DNA of 12,211 nucleotides from Nitrososphaeria archaeon (GTDB lineage: Archaea > Thermoproteota > Nitrososphaeria > JACIWG01): positions 1-12,211 of the forward strand of contig JARVJS010000158.1 in assembly GCA_029776125.1 (NCBI GenBank). The letters run 5' to 3'. The position numbers and the translations under genes were made by a program. The notes under the pieces are model-generated. The model saw only the letters and a program-made list of their open reading frames with translations, was not told where the DNA came from and made no database searches. Shown one piece after another: positions 1 through 6,821 of the stretch (within the stretch, counting starts at the first letter, position 1; every line of letters begins with the position of its first letter).

Positions 1-241
1 CCTTCTACAGCATTCGCTCCATATCCGTCTGCTCCTATTGCTTTCGCGTAATCTTCTGTTACAGCTGCACCACCAATAATGATTTTCACCTTATCCCTTA
101 ATCCTGCCTCTTTTAGAGCTTCTATAACGTTCTTCATTTCAACCATAGTTACTGTTAATAGTGCGGACATGCCTAAGATGTCAGGCCTCTCTTTTCTAAA
201 TTCAACTCTCTAAAATTTATGCTCTTCAAATCTTTTTCCAA
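1..241 (-). pseudogene. Corrinoid (B12-binding) protein remnant, partial at left edge
   Basis: Read on the minus strand from about 209 to 1, the translation begins RVEFRKERPDILGMSALLT and continues through KVKIIIGGAAVTEDYAKAIGADGYGANAVE. This is the C-terminal half of the cobalamin-binding domain of MtaC/MtbC-type corrinoid proteins. The preceding half, which should carry the DxHxxG cobalt-ligand motif, is missing. Only 48 bases separate this frame from the upstream URO-D stop codon, and in-frame stops lie at 212-210 (TAG) and further upstream. A plausible original start survives in another frame: GGTGA at 253-249, a 7-base spacer and TTG at 241, giving 22 codons before TAG at 175-173. I infer an internal, out-of-frame deletion joining the old 5' end to the 3' half. 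The only in-frame ATG of the remnant, at 170, has no Shine-Dalgarno sequence. The gene continues beyond base 1. Confidence 0.7.
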
Positions 242-260
242 ACTATTGTCACCAATCGTA

Positions 261-1394
261 TTATAGGGGATATTTCCCGTATTTTCTTGCTTCATCAACC
301 ATTACGAAAATGTTTTCAGGCTTAACATCAGCATGAAGAGAATTGCTTGACGTGAGTATGTATCCGCCTCCTTTTGCAGCAGCATCAATACACCTTCTAA
401 CTTCTTTCCTAACATCCTCTTCACTTCCAAAGGGTAGAATATACCTGCAGTCAACACTTCCAGCCAAACATATTTTGCTACCATATCTTTCCTTAACATC
501 CCTCAAGTCCATGGCGCCAGGTTCAATAGGATGCAGACCAGTTATGCCAGTAGCAATGATATCGTCTATTATCATGTAAAGGTTACCATCTGAATGTTTC
601 ATAACAGGAACATTATACTTTCTAGCAATATCAACAATTTTTGCTAGATTATCAAACTCATAAAGTCTTAAAAGTTTTGGGTTTATCAGTGGACCATTGT
701 TGTCAGCATAATCATCTGTGACCCATATAACTTCAACACCAGCTTTAATCATCGCCTCGGTAAGCCTCTGGAAGGCTTTAGCATATTTTTCTAAAAGCTT
801 TTTGGCGAACTCAGGATTCTTGTAAAAGTCTATAGAAATCTTGTCAATTCCACCTCTAGCTTGGAAAGCCATATGCCAACCACTATGAACTTGGCCCATA
901 ACAACAATATCCTTGTCTTTAAATGGCCTTATTATTTCTTCCATCATTTCCATAATATCTGGATGAAAGCCGTCTGGAAGTTCAAAGCTTTCTAAGTCTT
1001 CAGGAGTTTTAATTATACCATCAACAAAATACGTTGTCTTCGCCCTTTCACTCGTCTGCATTATTCTACCCCACTGGTCAACAAATTTTCCTTTGTCAAC
1101 AAACTTTGGCTCATAATCTTTCGTTACAAGAGAATAGTCTGAGATAAAGGGTGCACCATCAAAGCCAAGTTTCATGCACGCTTCAACTAGTGCCCTTCTA
1201 TAACTTATTGCAGAATACCAAGCTTTACCTTTCCCTTTATCGGAAACACCTTTACCAAACTTCGTTAACCCGAAACCAAGTTTTTTGTTTAAGATCGCTT
1301 CCACAATAGGGGGATCCATGCTTAAGTCTGCTACTGGAACATAATCTGGTTCCTTATGCTCTAATGCTGTAAAAAATCTGTCTCTATGATCCAA
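261..1394 (-). CDS. URO-D/MtaA superfamily protein (COG0407 type)
   Basis: This 377-aa protein has the uroporphyrinogen decarboxylase (URO-D) TIM-barrel fold, shared by heme-pathway HemE and by corrinoid-dependent methyltransferases such as MtaA and CmuA. The N-terminus (RDRFFTALEHKEPDYVPV) is typical. Later landmarks are MGQVHSGW (166-173), HSDG (267-270), GLHPIEPGAMDL (286-297), LAGSVDC (310-316) and SSNSLH (349-354). MtaA-type enzymes carry a zinc-binding HxC and a late Cys; here the HxC position is HSDG and no GC motif is seen near SSNSLH. I therefore doubt both a classical MtaA and a true HemE role. The start is TTG, placed by AGGTG 9 bases upstream that overlaps the TAG stop of the preceding dehydrogenase, so the two genes are translationally coupled. 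The corrinoid remnant follows directly. The reaction and substrate are unknown. Confidence 0.85.
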   Translation of the reverse strand: MDHRDRFFTALEHKEPDYVPVADLSMDPPIVEAILNKKLGFGLTKFGKGVSDKGKGKAWYSAISYRRALVEACMKLGFDGAPFISDYSLVTKDYEPKFVDKGKFVDQWGRIMQTSERAKTTYFVDGIIKTPEDLESFELPDGFHPDIMEMMEEIIRPFKDKDIVVMGQVHSGWHMAFQARGGIDKISIDFYKNPEFAKKLLEKYAKAFQRLTEAMIKAGVEVIWVTDDYADNNGPLINPKLLRLYEFDNLAKIVDIARKYNVPVMKHSDGNLYMIIDDIIATGITGLHPIEPGAMDLRDVKERYGSKICLAGSVDCRYILPFGSEEDVRKEVRRCIDAAAKGGGYILTSSNSLHADVKPENIFVMVDEARKYGKYPL

Positions 1395-1406
1395 AGATTA
1401 TCGCAC

Positions 1407-2411
1407 CTATTTCTTCTTTATATAGTTTATAGCTTCTGGATTTAATGCAAATTTGGGAACCTCTCCCCTTAACGCCTGTTCTATTTGCTCTTCGATAATA
1501 GCATCACATCTCATAAAATTTTCTAGACTAGCGCCACCCACATGTGGTGTAATAATAACATTCTCTAAAGTGAAAAGCGGGTTATCAAGTTCAGGAGGCT
1601 CTTTTTCCATAACATCAAGTCCCGCTGCAAGAATCCAACCCTCCTTCAAAGCTTTATACAATGCTTTTTCGTCAACTATAGGTCCTCGTGCTGCATTAAT
1701 TAGTATAGCATTCTTTTTCATTATCTTAAGTTCCTTTTCGCCAATCAAATGTCTTGTTTCCTGAGTTAGAGGACAATGTATTGTTACGATGTCAGCTTCC
1801 CTTAAAAGTCTTTCTAGCGAAACAAGTTCAGCGTTAACTTCTTTAGCCTTCTCAGGTTTAGTGTATGGATCGAAAGCTAAAATTTTCATGTCAAGACCAC
1901 TACACAATTTTGCAACCCTTGTTCCAATAGCACCCAACCCAATGATGCCCAGAGTTTTACCATGAAGTTCAAACGGAGTATGTGTAGAGTAATATTTTTT
2001 CTGCACACTTGTCCAAGTTTCTGGCCTAGTAGATTTAACACAATCAACAATACCTCTTGCTACAGCATAAATGAGCGCCATAGTATGCTCTGCTACTGTT
2101 TCAGCATTAACACCAGGCAAGATAGTTACGAAAACACCATGTCTTGTGGCCTCAGGAATGTTAACATTATCGTATCCCACTCCAAACCGTGCGATAATCT
2201 TAAGTTTTGGGGCTGCATCAAAAACTCTAGCAGTATAAGGCTCACTAGCAGCAACGACAGCGTCAACGTCTTTAATCACGCTAATTAATTCTTCTTCATT
2301 CAACCATTTACCGAATGGATTCTGTCGAAAATCATACTTTTTTCTAAAATTTTCTGAAAACAGTTCAGCAGGCTTACCTAGAATCATATTTAATACTACA
2401 TGCTTATTCAT
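1407..2411 (-). CDS. D-2-hydroxyacid dehydrogenase, NAD-dependent (paralogue 1)
   Basis: This is a cytosolic 334-aa member of the D-isomer-specific 2-hydroxyacid dehydrogenase family (phosphoglycerate dehydrogenase/glyoxylate reductase group), which interconverts 2-oxoacids and D-2-hydroxyacids with NAD(P). The substrate-side segment contains RFGVGYDNVNI (75-85). The Rossmann motif is GLGAIG (158-163), followed by Asp181 at the end of beta-2 (LAFDPY), which suggests NAD preference. The catalytic triad is present: Arg242 (NAARGP), Glu271 (DVMEKEPP) and His290 (ITPHVGG). There is no C-terminal ACT domain, so this is not a full-length regulated SerA. The AT-rich stretch upstream (2412-2478) holds a likely TATA box and an imperfect AGGCGAT ribosome site, so the gene probably has its own promoter although it follows the importer. 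It is followed 12 bases later by the URO-D gene. The substrate cannot be read from sequence. Confidence 0.9.
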   Translation of the reverse strand: MNKHVVLNMILGKPAELFSENFRKKYDFRQNPFGKWLNEEELISVIKDVDAVVAASEPYTARVFDAAPKLKIIARFGVGYDNVNIPEATRHGVFVTILPGVNAETVAEHTMALIYAVARGIVDCVKSTRPETWTSVQKKYYSTHTPFELHGKTLGIIGLGAIGTRVAKLCSGLDMKILAFDPYTKPEKAKEVNAELVSLERLLREADIVTIHCPLTQETRHLIGEKELKIMKKNAILINAARGPIVDEKALYKALKEGWILAAGLDVMEKEPPELDNPLFTLENVIITPHVGGASLENFMRCDAIIEEQIEQALRGEVPKFALNPEAINYIKKK

Positions 2412-2478
2412 TTTCTATCGCCTAAAAAATATAAAAATTGTAATTTAAATTTTTAAAAAAGGTGAATGTATTATTTTT
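2412..2478 (-). promoter_or_regulatory. T-tract terminator and probable promoter between importer and dehydrogenase
   Basis: On the minus strand, a run of six T residues (2460-2455) follows the MalG-like stop codon by about 18 bases. This is a plausible archaeal U-rich terminator or pause. It is followed by the TATA-like ATTTAAATT (2450-2442), centred about 35 bases before the dehydrogenase ATG, then AGGCGAT about 9 bases before that ATG. A second AT-rich box (TTTATATT, 2436-2429) is too close to the ATG to act as TATA for this start. Calls rest on base pattern only, and read-through from the importer remains possible. Confidence 0.4.
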
Positions 2479-3336
2479 CTACCTTTTGACAGCCCCAGCC
2501 GTTAGTCCTGCCACAATGTACCTTTGTATTGCAAAGAACAGTAATGTTGGTGGGAGAGTTGCTACAAAGCTTGCTGCCATAAGCCTGTCCCATGGAACAA
2601 AGTCAGCTTTCATATAATTGAGTATTCCAATAGATACAACCTGCAAGTCTGTTCTAGATATTAGTATAAGTGGAAATAGAACATTATTCCATGATAATAT
2701 GAAAGCATATGTTGCTGTTGCAACAATTCCTGGAGTAGATAGTGGGAACACTATTCTAATTATTGTCTTAATTCTGTTGCATCCATCTATAAATGCAGCT
2801 TCTTCTATGTCAACAGGAATTGTCTGGAAAAAGCCACGAAGCATCCAAAGAGTATATGGTAATGTATGTGACAATAATGCAAGTATAAGGCCTGTTGGAG
2901 AGTTTACAAGTTTCCACATAGAGAAGAGGTAAAATATTGGAACCATTATAACTACTGTTGGGAAAACGTATGCGAAAAGGGACAAACTAGATAGTATATC
3001 TTTTCCAGGGAAACGCATTCTTGCAAGTGCATATCCACCTAAAACACCGAGTATTGTTGACACAACCATAACAATTATTGAAATGTAAGTACTATTGATC
3101 ATATAGGGTGTTATTGTACTTCCTACAGTAATATACTCCTCACCGAATCCAAAAATTGCAAGAATAGAGTTTAGACTAAGCTGTTTTGGAATAACCAGTC
3201 CTTCGTATATTTCCCTTTCAGGTCTAAATGCAGTTGCAATCATCCAGTAAAGTGGAAGAGCAGTCCATACGAATACTATAATTGCTGAAATATATATAGC
3301 AATCTTTTTTATCAAAAGAGAAGTGCTTCTTTTCAA
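2479..3336 (-). CDS. ABC transporter permease, MalG-like
   Basis: This is a binding-protein-dependent ABC importer permease of the carbohydrate uptake (CUT1, MalG) type in the cytoplasmic membrane. It has about six hydrophobic segments. The EAA loop that docks the ATPase reads EEAAFIDGCNRIKTIIRIVFP, and the family's usual ending QRYIVAGLTAGAVKR is present. I choose TTG at 3336 as the start: a perfect GGAGGTGA (3349-3342) lies 5 bases upstream, and it contains the TGA stop of the MalF-like gene. A longer reading from GTG at 3360 would add 8 residues but has no Shine-Dalgarno sequence. Translation is thus probably coupled to the upstream permease. No ATPase gene follows; a shared MalK/UgpC-type ATPase encoded elsewhere is inferred. 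The sugar or other substrate is unknown. Confidence 0.9.
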   Translation of the reverse strand: MKRSTSLLIKKIAIYISAIIVFVWTALPLYWMIATAFRPEREIYEGLVIPKQLSLNSILAIFGFGEEYITVGSTITPYMINSTYISIIVMVVSTILGVLGGYALARMRFPGKDILSSLSLFAYVFPTVVIMVPIFYLFSMWKLVNSPTGLILALLSHTLPYTLWMLRGFFQTIPVDIEEAAFIDGCNRIKTIIRIVFPLSTPGIVATATYAFILSWNNVLFPLILISRTDLQVVSIGILNYMKADFVPWDRLMAASFVATLPPTLLFFAIQRYIVAGLTAGAVKR

Positions 3337-3341
3337 CCAAC

Positions 3342-4199
3342 TCACCTCCTCAGAGCCCACAAAATTACAGATATTAGTGCTAAGAAAATAGGCACACTAA
3401 TAACAGAAGCAGCAGCCGCGGTTCCAACATTAAAATTAGAGAAAGCTTGATGATATATGTATATGGGAACAATATGTGTAAGATAACCTGGACCACCTCT
3501 GGTTAAGAAAAATATTGTATCAAATTCTCCGAAAGTCCAGATGGTTGATAGTAGGCATACAATTAGCATAACGTATTTTATACCCGGTATTGTAATATGC
3601 CTAAATCTTTCCCAAGCACTGGCACCATCAATTTCGGCAGCCTCATACAAGCTTCTTGGTATCGTCTGCAATGCACCTAAAAAGTTAACCATAAAAAACG
3701 GTATACCCTTCCATACGTTAACATAAATGATTGAAGGCACTACCCAATCAGGACCAAGCCAAAATATTTTAACACCAAATAGTGCTTTCAAGATAGCATT
3801 TGCTAGACCGAGATTGTAATCAAAGAACCAGAAGAATAAGGCTGCAACCACAAACAGCGGTATACCCCATGGAATCACTGCAACTGTTCTTACGAGAGTT
3901 CTTCCTTTAAATTCTTGAGCAAAGAGTATTGCAAAGGCAAGGCCTAGTAACAATTTGAAAAGTACAGCAACCACTGTATAAAGTGTTGAAATATAAAGAG
4001 AATATTTGAAGACAGGGTCGCTTATAATCAGAAAATAGTTTTTCAAGCCTGCAAACACAGGTTCATATCCAAATGTTTTCGAAAAGAAGCTTATGTAGAT
4101 TACATATGCAAATGGAAAGAATAATACTAAAAATAAAAGTAGAAAGGCTGGCGTTGAGAAGGTGTAACCTTCCAACGCCTCCCTAGTTTTTAGTCTCAT
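3342..4199 (-). CDS. ABC transporter permease, MalF-like
   Basis: This 285-aa permease is the partner of the MalG-like protein in a CUT1-type importer. The N-terminus (GYTFSTPAFLLLFLVLFFPF, 11-30) enters the first membrane helix, and about six hydrophobic segments are visible. The EAA loop spans about 185-206 (YEAAEIDGASAWERFRHITI), the cytoplasmic contact with the ATPase. FLTRGGPGYLT (231-241) is a conserved family landmark. It lacks the long periplasmic insert of enterobacterial MalF, as most CUT1 permeases do. The ATG start is 3 bases after the TAG stop of the binding-protein gene, and its own 3' end carries the ribosome site of the next gene, so the three importer genes form one operon. 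The substrate cannot be inferred from the permease. Confidence 0.9.
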   Translation of the reverse strand: MRLKTREALEGYTFSTPAFLLLFLVLFFPFAYVIYISFFSKTFGYEPVFAGLKNYFLIISDPVFKYSLYISTLYTVVAVLFKLLLGLAFAILFAQEFKGRTLVRTVAVIPWGIPLFVVAALFFWFFDYNLGLANAILKALFGVKIFWLGPDWVVPSIIYVNVWKGIPFFMVNFLGALQTIPRSLYEAAEIDGASAWERFRHITIPGIKYVMLIVCLLSTIWTFGEFDTIFFLTRGGPGYLTHIVPIYIYHQAFSNFNVGTAAAASVISVPIFLALISVILWALRR

Positions 4200-4202
4200 A
4201 TT

Positions 4203-5678
4203 CTATTGCCCGTAAGTTTGTTTGAATATCTGTTTGATTTGATCTCCAACAGTTCTGACAGCAGTATCAACGTCCTTCTTATCGATCAAGGTCAGTGAAA
4301 AGAGATCCGCTACCAGGTAGTTGGCTTGAACAGCATCCATAGCTTTACATGGCTCACTCAATGGATATGAATAGAAGGTGACAGCAGGCAAAATGTCCTG
4401 ATAAACTTTGTATAAGTGACCAACATTTGGATCTTTAACCAGCTCTTCAGTTACACTCTTATAAGTTGGGCCTACAGCCATTAGACCACTCTGTATCATC
4501 TTCTTGTATTCCGCTTTATCCTTCATGATGAATATTATTAGATCTTTTGCTAACTCCTTGTTCTTTGAAGCACTAAATGTATATAGAGGCCACTGCGAAC
4601 CCCATGTAAATGTTCCTTTAGGCCCTTTCGGTGGAGCCTTAAGTATTGTATCTCCAGCCAATTCTGGGTTTCTTGTTACAGCAGCATAGTATGGAGTTGG
4701 ACCCTCTATAATAAATGCAGCTGATTTTGTTAGATACGCATTGTTGTTTAACATTTCATCAGCTTGCAACATTTGTGGATTGATGAGAGCATCATTATAC
4801 CAGTTTATAATTCTCTGTAGATTTTCTCGACTTTCTGGACTATCAAACTTTACGGCAGTGGAACTTCTACCAGTACACATTTCACCACCATGAGGCCACC
4901 AAGTTAGGTACCAACTTTCAGTTCCATCGTAACATTTGCCAAGAGTTAACCCAATGGGGAACATGTCAGGATGACGTCTCTTAACTTCCCTAGCAAACTC
5001 AACATAGTCATCCCAAGTGACAAGTTCTTCGGGCTTCCTTCCAACCTCAGTTACAAATGATTTTATGAGATGCACTTGATTAGCATGCAAAGCAAGGTCT
5101 ATTGCATATTTCTTTCCATCAATAGTATACCATTTCTTTAACTTATCAATAACGTCATCTTCGCCTATCTCTTTATACACGTCATCTATTGGTTCGATAT
5201 GTCTTGCTTTAGGGTCTTCAGCTAATAGTGCAACAAGATCACCGCCACCAAATACAAGATCTGGTGGATTTCCTGTTTCAACACCTGTTAGAATCTTTGG
5301 CTTTATTTCCATATATGATGCAGTGCTTATTTCTACATCCACCCCTCTTTGTGATGCCCATACAAGGGTTCTTGCTGTTAGCCAGTCGTTAATTGCTGGA
5401 GCGTAGGTTGACATATAAAGGATGGTTAGTTTTGGTTTCTGAACTCCTGTTGTGGTTGTTATTGTTGTTGCTGTTGTTGTGGTTGTTGCTGTAGTTACAG
5501 TTGTTGCTGTTGTTGTGGTTACTACTGATGTTGTTGGTACTGATGTTGTCACGGTCTGTGTTACTACTGGTGGGTTCATTGCAACATATGCTGCTGCACC
5601 AATAGCAACCAATGCTACAGCACCAAGACCAACATAAAGAAAGTTCCTTCTATCGACTTTTTTTGGTTCTTCGCTCAT
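4203..5678 (-). CDS. ABC transporter substrate-binding protein, family 1, with Thr-rich stalk
   Basis: This 491-aa extracellular solute-binding protein (COG1653 type) feeds the adjacent permeases. An N-terminal twin-arginine-like motif (DRRNFLYVG, 9-17) precedes one hydrophobic segment (about 14-33), which could be a Tat signal or a retained membrane anchor. Residues about 37-77 are almost only Thr, Val and Ala, a stalk typical of surface-anchored archaeal binding proteins and a likely O-glycosylation region. The binding domain starts near KPKLTILYMS (81-90). Family landmarks are DDYVEFAREVKRR, SAAFIIEGPTPYY and WGSQWPLYTFSASKNKELAKD. There is no lipobox Cys. The ligand is not predictable; sugars or oligosaccharides are most common in this family, but polyols, glycerol phosphates and others occur. 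The gene is first in the importer operon, with an AAGGT ribosome site 5 bases before ATG and an AT-rich promoter upstream. Confidence 0.9.
   Translation of the reverse strand: MSEEPKKVDRRNFLYVGLGAVALVAIGAAAYVAMNPPVVTQTVTTSVPTTSVVTTTTATTVTTATTTTTATTITTTTGVQKPKLTILYMSTYAPAINDWLTARTLVWASQRGVDVEISTASYMEIKPKILTGVETGNPPDLVFGGGDLVALLAEDPKARHIEPIDDVYKEIGEDDVIDKLKKWYTIDGKKYAIDLALHANQVHLIKSFVTEVGRKPEELVTWDDYVEFAREVKRRHPDMFPIGLTLGKCYDGTESWYLTWWPHGGEMCTGRSSTAVKFDSPESRENLQRIINWYNDALINPQMLQADEMLNNNAYLTKSAAFIIEGPTPYYAAVTRNPELAGDTILKAPPKGPKGTFTWGSQWPLYTFSASKNKELAKDLIIFIMKDKAEYKKMIQSGLMAVGPTYKSVTEELVKDPNVGHLYKVYQDILPAVTFYSYPLSEPCKAMDAVQANYLVADLFSLTLIDKKDVDTAVRTVGDQIKQIFKQTYGQ
5464..5520. repeat. Direct repeat, 21 bp, inside the Thr-stalk coding region
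   Basis: Two identical 21-base copies (5464-5484 and 5500-5520) start 36 bases apart, exactly 12 codons, so slippage or unit duplication would keep the reading frame. Both lie in the low-complexity part of the binding-protein gene that encodes Thr/Ala/Val. On the plus strand they read as GTT-rich runs. This looks like stalk expansion by repeat duplication and not a regulatory element. Confidence 0.75.
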
Positions 5679-5765
5679 ACTTTACCTTTTCTTCTTGATG
5701 ATATATAAATTTTTTATGATATTATTCCTAATAACTTTTTTAAAAAATATATTAAAGATAAAAAA
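5679..5765 (-). promoter_or_regulatory. Importer operon promoter, preceded by T-tract terminator of the dehydrogenase
   Basis: On the minus strand, T6 tracts at 5765-5760 and about 5747-5742 directly follow the upstream dehydrogenase stop and could terminate it. TTTATATA (5709-5702) is centred about 27 bases before the binding-protein ATG, which would place the transcript start almost at the ATG. However, AAGGT sits at 5688-5684, 5 bases before ATG, so a TATA slightly further upstream (CATAAAAAAT near 5719-5710) giving a short leader is equally likely. Confidence 0.45.
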
Positions 5766-6722
5766 TTAAAATTTTACTGGATATAGTGGTTGCTCACCGT
5801 GTAAGACTCTTAATATTTCTTGCGCTGCTGTAACTGCAAGTCGCCTTCTGTTTTCTATCGTATTTGAAGCTATGTGAGGTGTTAGAATCACATTTTCTAT
5901 TTCTAGTATTGGATCATCTAATGGTAGTGGTTCTTTATAGAACACGTCTAGGCCTGCGCCGGCAATCCACTTTTCTTTTAATGCCTTTACCAGTGCATTA
6001 TGGTCTATGATTGGGCCTCTTGCAATATTTATTAGGTAGGCTGATTTTTTCATCATCTTCAATTCTTTTTCTCCTATTAATCCTCTTGTCTGTTCTGTTA
6101 ACGAGCAGGATATTATGATAAAGTCTGATTCTTTTAGCAAGTCTTCTAATTTTTTGTACTCTATGCTTAATTTTCCTTCTAGTTCAACTTTTCTTACTAT
6201 ATCGGTATAAATTATTTTCATTTTGAAGCCTTTTGCCCTTTCTGCTATAGCGTAGCCTATTCTGCCTAAGCCTATTATTCCAATTGTCTTACCCCAAACA
6301 TCTACTCCTTGAAATATGAATGGGTCTCTTACAGTCCATTTTTTTGATTTAACAAAATTGTTTGCTTCACATGTTCTCTTAGCTAATGTTAGTAGTAATG
6401 CGAAGGCTTGGTCTGCTACAGTTTCACTTAATACTGGTGCAGTTGTCACCCATATTCCTCTTTCACTTGCAGCCTTAACATCAACATTATCATAGCCTAC
6501 ACCATGTCTTGCAATAATCTTAAGTTTTGGCGCAGAATAGATAACATCCCTGTTTATGTTTTCAACATTCATTGTTACGAGTAGTGCATCTGCATCGACT
6601 ATTATTTTCTTAAGCTCATCGATAGTTGGAGGTTTTGGAAAAATAAAAAGTTCTGCCTCTCTTTCTAACAATTTTATTCCTTCTTCATTTATTGGAGCTG
6701 TTACAACAACTTTATATTTCAT
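5766..6722 (-). CDS. D-2-hydroxyacid dehydrogenase, NAD-dependent (paralogue 2)
   Basis: This is a cytosolic 318-aa D-isomer-specific 2-hydroxyacid dehydrogenase, a glyoxylate/hydroxypyruvate reductase or phosphoglycerate-dehydrogenase-like enzyme. It shows RHGVGYDNVDV (72-82), the Rossmann motif GLGRIG (151-156), Asp174 after beta-2 (IYTDIV), and catalytic Arg235 (NIARGP), Glu264 (DVFYKEPLP) and His283 (LTPHIAS). It lacks an ACT domain. It clearly belongs to the same family as the dehydrogenase at 2411-1407 but differs in the N-terminal domain, in the loop before the Rossmann domain and in the active-site flanks, so it is not a recent duplicate. It lies between the thermosome and the importer operon. 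A TATAAAAT box centred about 25 bases before the ATG and no Shine-Dalgarno sequence point to a leaderless transcript. The substrate is unknown. Confidence 0.9.
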   Translation of the reverse strand: MKYKVVVTAPINEEGIKLLEREAELFIFPKPPTIDELKKIIVDADALLVTMNVENINRDVIYSAPKLKIIARHGVGYDNVDVKAASERGIWVTTAPVLSETVADQAFALLLTLAKRTCEANNFVKSKKWTVRDPFIFQGVDVWGKTIGIIGLGRIGYAIAERAKGFKMKIIYTDIVRKVELEGKLSIEYKKLEDLLKESDFIIISCSLTEQTRGLIGEKELKMMKKSAYLINIARGPIIDHNALVKALKEKWIAGAGLDVFYKEPLPLDDPILEIENVILTPHIASNTIENRRRLAVTAAQEILRVLHGEQPLYPVKF

Positions 6723-6743
6723 ACTACTATCAATGAGACTTGA

Positions 6744-6751
6744 ATTTTATA
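6744..6751 (-). promoter_or_regulatory. TATA box of dehydrogenase paralogue 2 (leaderless)
   Basis: The minus strand reads TATAAAAT, with 21 bases between its end and the ATG at 6722. Archaeal transcription starts about 25 bases from the TATA centre, which here falls on or next to the ATG. The bases before the ATG (GATAGTAGT) contain no Shine-Dalgarno sequence, in agreement with a leaderless mRNA. Confidence 0.6.
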
Positions 6752-6767
6752 CAATTTAAGAATTTCT

Positions 6768-6774
6768 AAAAAAA
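6768..6774 (-). terminator. Probable thermosome terminator (T7 tract)
   Basis: Seven consecutive T residues on the minus strand lie about 48 bases after the thermosome stop codon and upstream of the next promoter. U-rich tracts are the usual archaeal termination signal. No strong hairpin precedes it. Confidence 0.4.
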
Positions 6775-6821
6775 TTATGGGGGAAAATGTTATCTTTAAT
6801 TAAAAGATTCGTGAGAAGAGT

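Noticed and set aside
210..212. In-frame TAG as a possible pyrrolysine codon in the corrinoid gene
   Set aside because: Further in-frame stops (TGA, TAG) follow upstream within 50 bases, corrinoid proteins are not known pyrrolysine proteins, and TAG ends at least four other genes in this window.
5440..5580. GTT-rich repeat considered as a CRISPR-like or regulatory repeat array
   Set aside because: The repeats are not regularly spaced with unique spacers, and they encode the expected Thr stalk in frame.
5452..5637. Val-rich plus-strand open frame antisense to the binding-protein signal and stalk
   Set aside because: It is the reverse reading of the Thr-rich repeat codons, with no start signals.
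1407..6722. The two hydroxyacid dehydrogenases as a recent tandem duplication flanking a mobile importer
   Set aside because: The proteins differ in length and in much of the N-terminal domain, and I see no direct repeats, target duplications or transposase genes at the cassette edges.
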